Positions 1 through 9,990 of a stretch of DNA of 64,000 bases are shown here, one piece after another. Origin of the DNA: Euphorbia lathyris (taxonomy: Eukaryota > Streptophyta > Magnoliopsida > Malpighiales > Euphorbiaceae); the NCBI RefSeq assembly GCF_963576675.1, contig NC_088915.1:6763001-6827000 (forward strand), read 5' to 3'. Under the pieces are notes generated by a model. That model did not search any database. It saw only the letters and a program-made list of their open reading frames with translations, and was not told the DNA's origin. Made by a program: the position numbers and the translations under genes. The number at the start of each line of letters is the position of its first letter. Within the stretch, counting starts at the first letter, position 1.

Positions 1-447
1 ACCTTATCAGATGATTCCAAGGCTACTAGTGGCTATATTTTCAATATAGCTGGTGATGATGTTTCATGGAAGTCTAAGAAACAGACTATTCTAGCTCAAT
101 CAACCATGGAATCAGAACTGATTGCACTAGCTGTGGCTAGTGAAGAAGCAGGTTGGTTGAGAAGTTTGTTAGCTGAGATTCCCCTATGGGAAAAAACGAT
201 TCCAGCTGTATTGATCCACTGCGATAGTACCACGGCTATTGCTAAGATTCAGAATCGTTATTACAACGATAAGAAACGACAGATACGTCGTAAGCACAAC
301 ACTGTGAGAGAGCTACTCACTAAAGGAGCTGTTAGAGTGGATCACATATGCTCAGAAGAGAATTTAGCCGATCCTTTGACGAAAGGATTAGCTAGAGAGA
401 AAGTCCATAATACGGCAAAGAGTATGGGACTTATGCCCCTACAGTGA
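1..447 (+). CDS. Ty1/copia polyprotein, C-terminal RNase H (partial)
   Basis: The frame is open from the first base to the TGA at 445-447, so this is the tail of a polyprotein that starts outside the window. It matches the end of copia RNase H: a [16 protein letters not shown] segment near residues 22-40, a CDSTTAI motif, and the closing block with ADPLTKGL typical of Ty1/copia. RNase H removes the RNA strand of RNA:DNA hybrids during reverse transcription in the virus-like particle. No stop or frameshift is seen in this portion. The downstream polypurine tract and LTR confirm the orientation. The sublineage within copia was not determined. Confidence 0.9.
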   Translation, partial: TLSDDSKATSGYIFNIAGDDVSWKSKKQTILAQSTMESELIALAVASEEAGWLRSLLAEIPLWEKTIPAVLIHCDSTTAIAKIQNRYYNDKKRQIRRKHNTVRELLTKGAVRVDHICSEENLADPLTKGLAREKVHNTAKSMGLMPLQ

Positions 448-958
448 TGAGTTACACACAATGGTAACCCAACCTATAGACTGGAGATCCCAAGAAATAG
501 GTTCAAAGGGTAATAACAAGTTGTGTGGTAATATGAGTCAGATCATGCAATCAGAAGCATGAATATCCTGAAGCGATTTGAGGTTGAGATAATAGAAACT
601 CTTAATGAAGTCTATACTCCATTTGGAGTGAAGTACCTAGCTACATGAGTACTTTTGATAGACTCACCTATATGAATGTGGAAGTGAGACCGCTTCCTAT
701 GAGTTTAGGGCAAAACTCTAGAGCATTCATTAAACCGGGATAGACGTGCAAGGCCATAAATGCACGGGCTACTAGAACTACACTCTGAAAAGGTTATGGC
801 GTGATATACGTCAGAGATAGAGTTCAAGACTACGAGTCACTCTAGTAAAATCTGAACTATACTCACTACGTAAAGGTTCAAATCGAAAGATACCTCTGCT
901 TATGTCTGACCTTATGTAACTGCTCAGTAAAACGATTTCAAAAATTCTAGTGGGGGAT
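448..958 (+). other. 3' untranslated internal region and polypurine tract of the copia element
   Basis: About 510 bases of non-coding internal sequence lie between the pol stop and the LTR. The polypurine tract, AGTGGGGGAT near 949-958, directly precedes the LTR and would prime plus-strand DNA synthesis. No other gene is seen here. Confidence 0.75.
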
Positions 959-1724
959 TGTTGGGCTTGGCCCAAATATAATTTGTGAAATAAGCCCACC
1001 CATGTGTCTTCTTGTGTATTTGAGTTTTTCAAGTGGAAAAACATCCCACATTGCTTTCAAAGAACTTAGTGGAGATGTTTATAAAGAAGGTCCTCACATG
1101 CTTGGGGTGTGCCCCAAGGGGTACCCACTTTTGTGAAAGGGTGAGGACCTATCTTCATGATTGACCACCACACATGCGCGCGCGCGCTGTCCGTCCGACC
1201 GAACCGGGTTGGTGTGGTGTATAATTTTTTTATTGAAAAAAATTAATTAATTAATATTATTTTTAATTTCGGAAATTAATTTTTATTTAATTATTTTTTT
1301 ACTCTGATTCAGTCTTTGTGAACGTTGTTCACAACGTCCATTTTTTCTGAACGTGTCTTCAGTCTCCTCCACCTTCCAGATTTTCCTCATTCTCTTTCTC
1401 CATGAAATCAGAGCTCAAAACAGCTCTTTTTTCTTGTATAAATAGGTGATGTGAGACTGCCTTCAATATACAATTTAATTTCATCCATTTGGTATTTTTT
1501 CGAAACTGAGCAAGTAAACAGAGAGTGTATACAGAACGATTTTCGTACGGTGCAATACAAAAATCGTATTAGAGGGCTGTTTTATCCTGGAGGCGACCGG
1601 AGTTCATACTGTTTGCTAAATTCCGACAGTTCCGCGAACGTCTTAAAGAAAACGATATTGTCCGCGACTCTGCCCATTTAATTTTGTTCGGTCTGTTCCT
1701 ATTTTCTGAGTTCGAGTTCTAACA
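959..1724 (+). mobile_element. 3' LTR of the Ty1/copia element
   Basis: The LTR starts TGTTGGGC right after the polypurine tract and appears to end TCTAACA at 1724, giving TGTT/AACA inverted termini and about 766 bp. A TATAAATA box at 1437-1444 is a plausible core promoter. The other LTR is outside the window, so the TSD and exact right end cannot be confirmed. A GC-alternating run (about 1174-1186) lies in the U3 part. Confidence 0.75.
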
Positions 1725-3617
1725 GTTATCATAGTTGTTTTGCTATCTTATTCGACTGATTCAGTCGGTATAGAAAAGGTATATCTTGTTTCATGTCTTC
1801 AAGAGCTTATATGACATTTCTACATAACTTTTCTCTGAATATGACCTAAAAATTACCTATTTTTGTTGGTGATTTCCCTTGAGGGAAATCTTGGATAGAG
1901 GTCGAAATTTTTATTGTATTGTATTGTAATTTTTTTTTTGCAGCCGAAGTAACTAGAGGCCCAACTGTTCACTTTGTCCCCGGTAGAAAGGTATTAACTG
2001 TTCCATTTCTTTAATTTATGGTTGATTTATAACCTATATTTTCTTAAACTATATCCATCTTTAGGACTCAAAAATTTCTCCCAATTTCTCCTAAGAAAGG
2101 GCAACTTCCAGATGCTAAAAAAAGGTATCTTCGGTGTTTCGATAGAGTAAATCTTGTTGTAATATGGATAGTTAGATGAGGTTGAACCAAGTAAATTTAG
2201 TACTGAATTAATTGTGAGAGTTGTGCCTTAGGTGAATTCTAGAAAATGGAAGAAGTTTATTCATGGAAAGTGATACTATAAATGATTAAAGGTCTAATTA
2301 AAGTGCTTAATTGTCAGTCAACTTTCCAAATCACCGTTTGATCATAATTATACTTCATATTGAAGCCAATAACTCTTAATTTATGAAACTATTGGGTTTG
2401 ATAAGTAATTCTACATGACTCCATGAAATGTTTTTGGTATTATTAATGGAATGCAGGATTTCAACTTTAATCTAGAATTTTCCTACTAGTGAACTTAAGT
2501 TTTACAACACATATACCAAGTGGTAGGGAAAGTTATATATAATAATGGTTTGGGTCATTAGTTTACGTATTGTTTCTCATAATTTTTAAACTATGATAAT
2601 ATGTGATGAAAATCAAATCTATGATGATATTGTGATATTGTTTGTAAATTATAGTACATTGTTCAATAATTCTACCAAACGTGTAAAGTTCAAAATAAAA
2701 CAGTTTTATCACTTCCGAGAGTTGGGATTTGAAGAACACGTCGAAAGGAAAGTGTTTGGAACTGAAATGAGATCCAAAATGTTTGAAACAGTACAATATT
2801 ACTTGTCAAAAACCGGCCTGGACCTGTAGTGACGGCTGACTGCCAGATTAGAACAGAGGCCTTATTTTCTCCTATGAGGATTTAATTTTTGGATTCATAG
2901 AATGAGGACATAAATTGGGGATATGAATTTGTGTTTTGGCTTTAATGGATTAACTGTTTTGGCTTCATTTCTTTTAATTCTGTTCATTTTTTAAGAAAAA
3001 AAATTAGGTTCACTTTAATATAGATCAATTAGGAGATTTTTAATCTGTGTATTTTGTTTTTCTTCTAGTTAGATTAATTAGCATCTTGCTCTTGTTTTAG
3101 TAGTTATATTATTTATCTTTTATGGACAAGTTAAGTTTGATTCCAATTTAGCAAGTTATGTATTTAAGCATAGGTTAGGTTGTAATACGCAAACATTACT
3201 AAAAATTTAATTAAATTTCTAGACTTTTTCTGTTCGAATGTACTTGCATTTTTTTTTCAATAATGTGGACATCCGTTTTCAATGATGAGCTGGACGATTC
3301 CTATTCTTATTACTAATTTGCGATTAACTTCTAATTATTTTATTATTTTTACATGTTATTTAAACAAGACCAACTTTTGAGGAATTGAATTTTGCAAATG
3401 ATCAAATATGAACATATTAATTATAATGTACTATTTTTTTTAATTAGTTAGTATTTCAATATTTTGGACAACATAATTTCTCATTATGTTGCTTGTTTGT
3501 AATGGATATAATTTATAACATTATGGTTAAATATTTTTCAAAAGTTATAGTAATTTTAATTATAAATGTTTGTTTTTATACATGGAAAATTTGTAAATAA
3601 ATACAATATTATAGTGA
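1725..3617. other. AT-rich spacer, possible degenerate exon fragments
   Basis: No convincing gene is present. Two short segments (about 1944-1989 and 2064-2126) are flanked by good-looking plant splice sites (poly-T..GCAG before, AAG/GTAT after). They could be relics of a gene. Joined in the only open phase they hit a stop within a few codons, and I recognise no protein in them. The rest is AT-rich with no clear structure. Confidence 0.3.
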
Positions 3618-4093
3618 CAAAATTGGCGCCACAAAAGGGTTATATGACAAAAAGTGTTCTAATGTGGCATAATTGTTCGCCCTAAAAGATTCTCTACTAT
3701 GACGTTATTTTTGCCATAAAATGTATACTTCTGTGGCATTATTGTATGCCACAAAATACATGTTTTTGTGGTGTATAGGTTCGCCACAAATTACATGCTT
3801 TTGAGGCGTGATATTCTGCCACAATACTTTTATATTTGTGGCGATATTTTTCGCAACAAAAAAACTTGTTTAGTGGCGTCAAGATTTTGCCACTATAAAT
3901 TATTTTTTGTGGCATTAGTTATTTCCTCACAATATCATACGAAATTGTGGCAATCAATTTTGTTAGCCACTAAAGGCTTTAGTGTCACGTTCTTAGTGGC
4001 AAGAATAATATCCGCCACAAAATACATTATTGGCGACTTTATACTCTTTTGTGGTAAATAATTTTCCCATAAAAAACTATTTTTCTTGTAGTG
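3618..4093. mobile_element. CACTA (En/Spm-like) transposon terminus with subterminal repeats
   Basis: The right end reads TTTTTCTTGTAGTG, the reverse complement of the classic plant CACTA terminus CACTACAAGAAAAA, ending at 4093. The preceding 470 bases are packed with short GTGGC / GCCAC(A)AAA motifs in both orientations, roughly every 30-40 bases. This is the subterminal repeat architecture to which CACTA transposase binds. The three bases after the end, AAG, would be one copy of a 3-bp TSD. No matching left terminus or transposase was found upstream, so this is one end of a truncated or rearranged copy. Confidence 0.75.
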
Positions 4094-4329
4094 AAGGTTG
4101 TGTTCTTGATGGTAAGTCAAAGATAAGGTTATGGTTGTCTTTTATACTTAGCAAACTAATTTTTAAATCCTAATAATTGTTGGAAGGGAATATACTTGTT
4201 TTTTCAACTCAAGGACCGTTGGAAAAGACGAGTTGTCCATTCCGATAGTAAAATGGTGACGAACGAGATGAAATTCAATTTTTTTAATTCAATTTTTTAC
4301 TTCAAGGATCTCTTCGATTGAAGTGCGAT

Positions 4330-5290
4330 AATGTTTTTTCAGCATTGTTGAATTGTCCACTCGCATGACCAAAATAATGAGTAGTTCCATCAACTTTTTC
4401 AATCATTACTACACCCCAATGTTCATCACTAGGTATTTTTGACGTTGGTGGATTCTGAGCCGCACCTTTAAGCTGTTGAATAACTTTAGTTTGGATAAGA
4501 CTCTATTTTTAAGCATTCCTTTTCAATATCTTTGATAACCGGATGATGTGTTAAGAAAAATAGAGAATAAATCCTCAGATGTAATTGACAATTTCGAACA
4601 ACTGGAGGATTTACTTTATCAAAAGATTCCCATCAAGAAACATTAATAATTCTTTAACAATATAGGTCGCAGTTGATATCGATCATCCTAGAATCTCATG
4701 CCTAGAAATTCCATTGAGTTTTGCCCAATTGTTCTATTCTTTTCAGAAAGCATAATTCCATGCTTATCCACATGCTGTTGAAATTGGGCCAAAACAAGAG
4801 TTATGAGCTTGAACATCTATACAGAATAATAAGATATCATTAATTGAGATGAGAGCACTATGAAAGATAGGCTCAAATATTACGACCATAACCTTTTGGA
4901 ACAGAGATGAGATTGTTTTGAGTCCAAATGACATAACTCGCCATTGGTTGGGTTGTAGAAATACAAAATCGAATCTTGTATCGATCATCATGATGGATTC
5001 TTGACTACGAGAAGCCTACTTTGAGATCAAATTTTGAAAAGATACGAGCTTTATTCAGATGAACAAATAAAAATTTAATCCTTGGTAAGATCTAATTGCA
5101 GACCTAATTTAAGCTTTAACCTAAAGATAGAACTAGAAACCTAGAATAGAGTTATGGACGGAAATACCTTCTCCATCTTAAGCTTTAGGAATTCAAATTG
5201 CTTTTGATAGTGCAGTACTGAAGTTATCTATCTTAGATTAGCCATTTCTTCCACCACATACGAAGTTTTAGTTTTCTGAAATCGCTTGGT
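4330..5290 (-). pseudogene. Endogenous pararetrovirus-like RT/RNase H relic (copy A)
   Basis: Reading the minus strand from about 5000 down to 4680 gives a reverse transcriptase palm segment. It has an MSFGLK block (usually MPFGLK), a FQK..IFEPI block and NDILLF where the family has the catalytic [YF]xDD box. It then continues through a FLGM-like motif. Further down (about 4420-4340) a degenerate RNase H stretch with HASGQF is readable. The spacing and wording resemble plant Caulimoviridae integrated in genomes more than Ty3/gypsy, though I cannot exclude the latter. Many stops and frameshifts make it dead. It carries no flanking LTRs and ends at the Sirevirus insertion at 5336. A second copy lies at 59430-60130. 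Confidence 0.65.
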
Positions 5291-5336
5291 GATCTCTTCA
5301 ATGAACTCTCTCCCAGCTAGCTTGAGAATTAGAGAT

Positions 5337-6413
5337 TGTTGAAACATCTTTCCACATGATTTTGATTTGACAAAATTATTCCCATGATTAAAACAATTAA
5401 ATTTAAGTGCTTTGATTTAATTGTACTAATGTGTTTGTTCAATGTTGAGTAAGTTAAACAAACGAGAACAGGAACTGAAAGTCTATAAAAGGAAGACAGA
5501 ACAAAGTCAGCATAAGCAAGCCACACAGCAGAAGCTGAGTGGAATGCAACTCAGCTTTGCGAAAAAAAAATGTCTTTTTCAGAAAAGCTTGAAGGCGAAG
5601 CCGCTGAGTCAAGCTGAGTAATAACCAAGTCAGCGTCAAGGATCCGTCAACTTGGAAGACAAGGTCTGACAAATCTCTGAAACAAATCAGAAGCCTCGAA
5701 AATCTATTTCAAGGACCTTTTCGAGATGCATGGACCATCTGACTTTTGGCTAGAAGACAAACCTGGCGCAAGAAGACGAATCTGGCGAACCTAGCTCCTG
5801 GTGAAAACAGAAGACAGGATTGGCCTGCAGCTCTGGAAGCTGGCCACGTGATGACGAAGAAGACCGTTTTTCCCACAATGGCTATGTCGAAATTCAAATC
5901 ATTGAAGCCACAAGATTGCTATAAAAAGGGCAAATCATCACTTGGATCATATAGACATACAACACAACATACAGACAGAAAAAGCAAATCTTCATTAAGC
6001 CAAAATCCAAAATAGAAGCTGTATGAAAAGAAAAAGCAAGCTCTTACACCAAACTCCAATCATCGTGTAAAAATCTAGATTGATTCAATCATCTAAAATG
6101 TTTTTTGTTGTATTAAGAACAATTTCTTATCATTTGTAAAAGGTTAGAAAGGTGAAGCTGAGTACTCGATTATAGTACTCAGTGGTAGAGAGAAGATGAA
6201 TACTCGGTTATAGTATTCAGTGGTAGATAGGATTGAGTAGACGAATAGAGGACGGTACTCTTGCATACTCAGTTGCTATTGTAAAAGGTTTGTGCTCTAC
6301 CTTTAAAGAGCTCAGTAGAGGATTGAAAAAGCTCGGAGGGATTCCGGGGACTGGACATAGACGGAGAGACCGAACCAGGATAAGTCTGTTGAGTAACTTC
6401 TAACCCTTTCTCT

Positions 6414-6497
<84 letters not shown>

Positions 6498-6775
6498 CTT
6501 TCTTAAAATCACTCAGGAAATAATCTGTACAAGCTGAAGCTGAGTAATCTGAGTGCTGAGTTGGAAACTGACTTAAGTGTTACTTCCCAACTCACAACTG
6601 AAACAGCTCTAGTCAGCATCTGATTAAGGCTGTCTCACACCACACTCAGCCTTGCTGACCTGAAACTAAGTTAAGTTATCAAACATTCAATTAAGTCAGC
6701 ATTATTAAGCGAAAAAGTTATATTAGTTCCTAACCCCCCTTGGAACTAATCCTATTACGTTACACGAGACCAACA
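5337..6775 (+). repeat. 5' LTR of the Sirevirus-type element
   Basis: This 1,439-bp LTR is matched by the 3' LTR at 22285-23680. By eye, the first 115 bases differ at about four sites. A TATAAAAAG box lies at 5920-5928 with a purine-rich leader after it. The 43-bp length difference between the two LTRs is explained almost entirely by the TA repeat at 6416-6493. The 89-codon ORF at 5746-6015 recurs in both LTRs only because they are copies. Confidence 0.92.
6416..6493. repeat. (TA)n microsatellite inside the 5' LTR
   Basis: This is a pure TA run of about 78 bases. The allelic position in the 3' LTR (23363-23396) has only about 34 bases, so the two tracts have changed length since the LTRs were identical at insertion. 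Confidence 0.95.
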
Positions 6776-6777
6776 AG

Positions 6778-6790
6778 TGGTATCAGAGCC
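6778..6790 (+). other. Primer-binding site, initiator Met tRNA type
   Basis: TGGTATCAGAGCC lies two bases after the 5' LTR. It is the usual plant copia primer-binding site, complementary to the 3' end of initiator methionine tRNA, where minus-strand DNA synthesis starts. Confidence 0.93.
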
Positions 6791-6837
6791 TAATAGCTCA
6801 CTATTCAAGATAAAACTATCTTGAGCTGATCCCTATA

Positions 6838-8582
6838 ATGGCTGAGAACAGCACTCGTTTCCTTCCAGGAAATCAAACAACCCAGATATTCCCTGAGGGT
6901 TTATCTATTAGTCGGCCTCCTCTGTTCTTTGGATCTAATTATACATTTTGGAAGAACAGGATGAAAAACTTCATTCAGACAACAAATATGAGTGCATGGC
7001 TAGCTATAGTCCAAGGCCCTTTTGTTCCCTATGAAATCATTGACGGTGTAAAAACTGTCAAAAGTGAGGCTAAGTGGTCAGAAGACGACCTTAAGAAATT
7101 GCAAAATAATGCTTCGGCTATCAATATGCTTCACTGTGCGTTAGATGCTGCAGAATATAATAAGAGTTCAGGTTGCGAGTCGGCACAAGAAATCTGGAAG
7201 AAGCTGGAGGTTACCTATAAAGGAACCAGTAAGGTGAAGGAGTCCAAAGTGAATCAACATATGCGGTTGTACGAGCTGTTTAAAATGAATGATAATGAGG
7301 ACATCTCTAAGAAGATGAATGCACGATTCACTAACATTATCAATGAGCTTAAGAGACTCAGCAAGAACTTCACTGAAGAAGAGCAAGTGAAGAAGATTCT
7401 AAGAAGTCTCCCTAAAAGCTGGCAAGCAAAGAAAACAACTGTAGAAGAAGCTCAGGACCTGACCACGTATAAATATGATGAACTCATTGGGTCTCTGCTG
7501 ACCCACGAAATTTCAATGAAGAACTTTAAAGTAAAAGAAAAGTCTGAAGACAAGAAGCAAAAATCCCTTGTCATGAAAGCTGACTCAACTGATGCTGACT
7601 CATCAGATGATGAGAAAATGGCCATGTTCACCAGAAAGATGAAGAAGCTGTTTCGAAAGAATGACAAATACAGTAGAAGGACATTCAAGAAAGGTGACAA
7701 GTACAAAGCTGAGTCTAGTGACAGCAGACACAAGAAAGAGAGCTCAAAGCCCGTTACTTGCTTTGAATGCCATCAAGCTGGGCACCTCAAATCAAGCTGT
7801 CCCACTCTGAAGAAAGAAAAGAAGAGCAGCAGAAAGGCAATGGTGGCAACTTGGAGCGACAGTGATGAGTCAACCTCGTCAGAAGCTGATGCCACTGAGT
7901 CAGCAAACATCTATTTTATGGCTGACGAATCTGCTGACACCTGCCACTCTGAGCAAGCTGACTTGTCTGGTGGGTCTGACCATGAGGAACACTCAACCGA
8001 GGTAACATCTCTACCTTTGCTCAGAAATGAAATGATAAATGCCCTGAATGATCTCTATACACTTATCAAAAAGTGTAACAAGAAAATAAGAGCACTCATC
8101 AGGCGATGTGATGAGATTGAAGAGGTCAAACTCAGTGACATTTGACATCTCCTCTAGGACAATACCAGGCAAGATGAAAATCTAAAAATCATGCATGGGT
8201 TTGTCTCTAAAGTCCAATAGACTCTAAGAAGCTGAGAAAGGACATCACATCCATACAGAACCAGCTGAGTTCATCGGCTAAGAAAAGGTTCTATTCAAAG
8301 ACTGAGTATTCAGGTACTAGTCAGCAAAGACGATACACTCAGCAGAACAGTCAGTGTGACTGTTGTGGAAAGAAAGGACACACTATAAAAGTGTGTTGGT
8401 ATGCTCAGCACCATCGTGCTGACCAAAAATGGAAATACCCCCAAAGGGGAGTTTATTGTGACTATTGTGGGAAAGATGGCCACACTATAAATGTATGCCG
8501 TCACAAAATTAAATATGATGCATCACTTGTTGAATCTAACAAGCAAGGACCCAAAAATACTTGGGTACATAAAGACAACTAG
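6838..8582 (+). pseudogene. Sirevirus-type gag (long form with three zinc knuckles)
   Basis: Gag builds the virus-like particle and binds genomic RNA. The ATG at 6838 opens 435 codons with a UBN2-type copia gag core: FWKNRM near residue 40, IWKKLE..YKG near 120 and LRSLP near 187. Then come a charged Lys/Ser/Asp-rich stretch and a first CCHC knuckle, CFECHQAGHLKSSC. A TGA at 8143-8145 and a frame change interrupt it. Two further knuckles, CDCCGKKGHTIKVC and CDYCGKDGHTINVC, are readable between about 8355 and 8510 in another frame. The long C-terminal part is typical of Sirevirus gag. The gene is broken by the stop and at least one indel. Confidence 0.85.
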
Positions 8583-8587
8583 TTACA

Positions 8588-9290
8588 TTGCAGGCGAGCC
8601 TGAGGTGTGCTGAGAAGTCAAAGCTATGGTACATTGACATCGCATGCTCAAGGCATATGACTGGTGATGAAACTCAGTTCATCACACTTGTGCATAAACG
8701 AGGAGGAAATGTAAGTTTTGGAGACAATAAAAAGGGTAAGATAGTAGGGTCAGGTACCATTGGTGGTAATCCTACTATTGAGTCAGTCTCCCTAGTCAGG
8801 GGTCTTAAATATAACCTATTGAGCGTAGCTCAGCTGTGTGACAGTGGTAGAAAAGTTGTATTTGACGCCACTGAGTGTAGAATACTCGAGGGAAAAACAA
8901 ATGAGTTGATTTTAACTGCCCCTCGTGTTGACAACGTTTTCATGCTAAACCTAGAAAAGAAGTTTTCAAAGAATATATGCTTAGTGTCAAAGGAAGATAA
9001 TTCTTGGCTATGGTATAGGAGACTTGGTCATGTAAGCATGGACCTCCTAGCCAAATTAGCAAGAAAGCAATTAGTTGAGGGATTGCCCAAACTCAGATTT
9101 GAGAAGGATCAATTATGCAAAGCTTGTCAGCAAGGAAAACAAACTAAAAAATCTTTTCAAAGTAAAAATATAGTCTCAACCAAGCGTCCATTAGAGTTAC
9201 TATACTTGGATCTTTTCGGACCTGTCCAGCCACTGAGCTTGAGCGGTAAGAGATTTTCCTTGGTCATTGTAGATGACTTTTCTCGGTACA
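8588..9290 (+). pseudogene. Sirevirus-type protease and N-terminal half of integrase
   Basis: This continues pol. The copia protease region has WYIDIACSRHMTGD, where the family normally has D-[ST]-[GA] after WYL/WFL. Here the residue after the catalytic Asp is Ile, so activity is doubtful. GAG-pre-integrase follows (WLWYRRLGH..) with the HHCC zinc finger ending CKACQQGKQ. The integrase core then starts at LLYLDLFGP, carrying the first catalytic Asp, and VIVDDFSRY. The reading frame is cut at 9290 by the nested Athila element and resumes at 15655. Confidence 0.88.
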
Positions 9291-9990
9291 TGTTGTCCTC
9301 TGAACAGACTCTAGCAAGTTCACTAGATACAAGTAATAAAATGATAAGTAGAGTATCGTCTCCACAGGGATTGATGACCAAATTTTACTAGAAAAACCTT
9401 GCAGAACAGGATGTTTGTGGTAAGTGACTCTCTTTAGTTGAGAAATGATGTGATATGGTTAAAACTAACAATTTAATTAAGAGAATCAGGATGATAAAAT
9501 GAGTTTTGATAATGATAAAAAGATAGAACAGGTCAGGACACAGCGGAACAGGTTATCTTAAGCCCCTAAACACCCTATTTATTCATGAATGATGCAAAGT
9601 GAAGTCAAGGTTTCTGCTTTAAGGCTCACTTAAGTCAACTCTCGTGTGTTCTTAAGATTCTAAGACTTACTACAACCATAAGCGTCCCTAAGGTTGGTTC
9701 GTTCTTGCATTAAGAATGAAACAACATTTCGATAAAGAAAACCCTTGATACAACCACCTAACAACTCTGCTTCGGGGTTGGATGTTTGATAAGAGTATCG
9801 GTGCAGATGAGAGCAGTTTCCTATCATTCATCTAGCACTAATGTTCATGCATTCGTAATGTAATAGAAAGCTTTATCAAACACTTCATGAATTAACAACA
9901 TTCATTCATAAATAGAAATTAGGAAATTTACATAACCGGCCCTAACTGGCCGAACCTATTCAAAATGACTACTCACTCATAGTAACGTTG
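9291..9990 (-). repeat. Truncated Athila LTR (3' LTR in element sense)
   Basis: This runs in parallel with the full LTR at 14393 for about 700 bases with few differences. It stops matching at ATAGTAACG near 9990, where the full LTR continues for another 560 bases. Past that point the sequence is integrase coding DNA on the minus strand, so the inner 560 bp of this LTR is missing. Confidence 0.88.

Noticed and set aside
1451..1681. 76-codon ORF
   Set aside because: It is inside the U5/R part of the copia LTR and shows no domain.
3768..4120. ORFs of 61-97 codons on both strands
   Set aside because: They are translations of the CACTA subterminal repeat field.
5746..6015. 89-codon ORF, repeated at 22693-22962
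   Set aside because: It lies in the LTRs and is duplicated only because the LTRs are copies; no domain is visible and composition is not protein-like.
6312..6512. ORF of alternating Tyr-Ile
   Set aside because: It is a translation of the (TA)n microsatellite.
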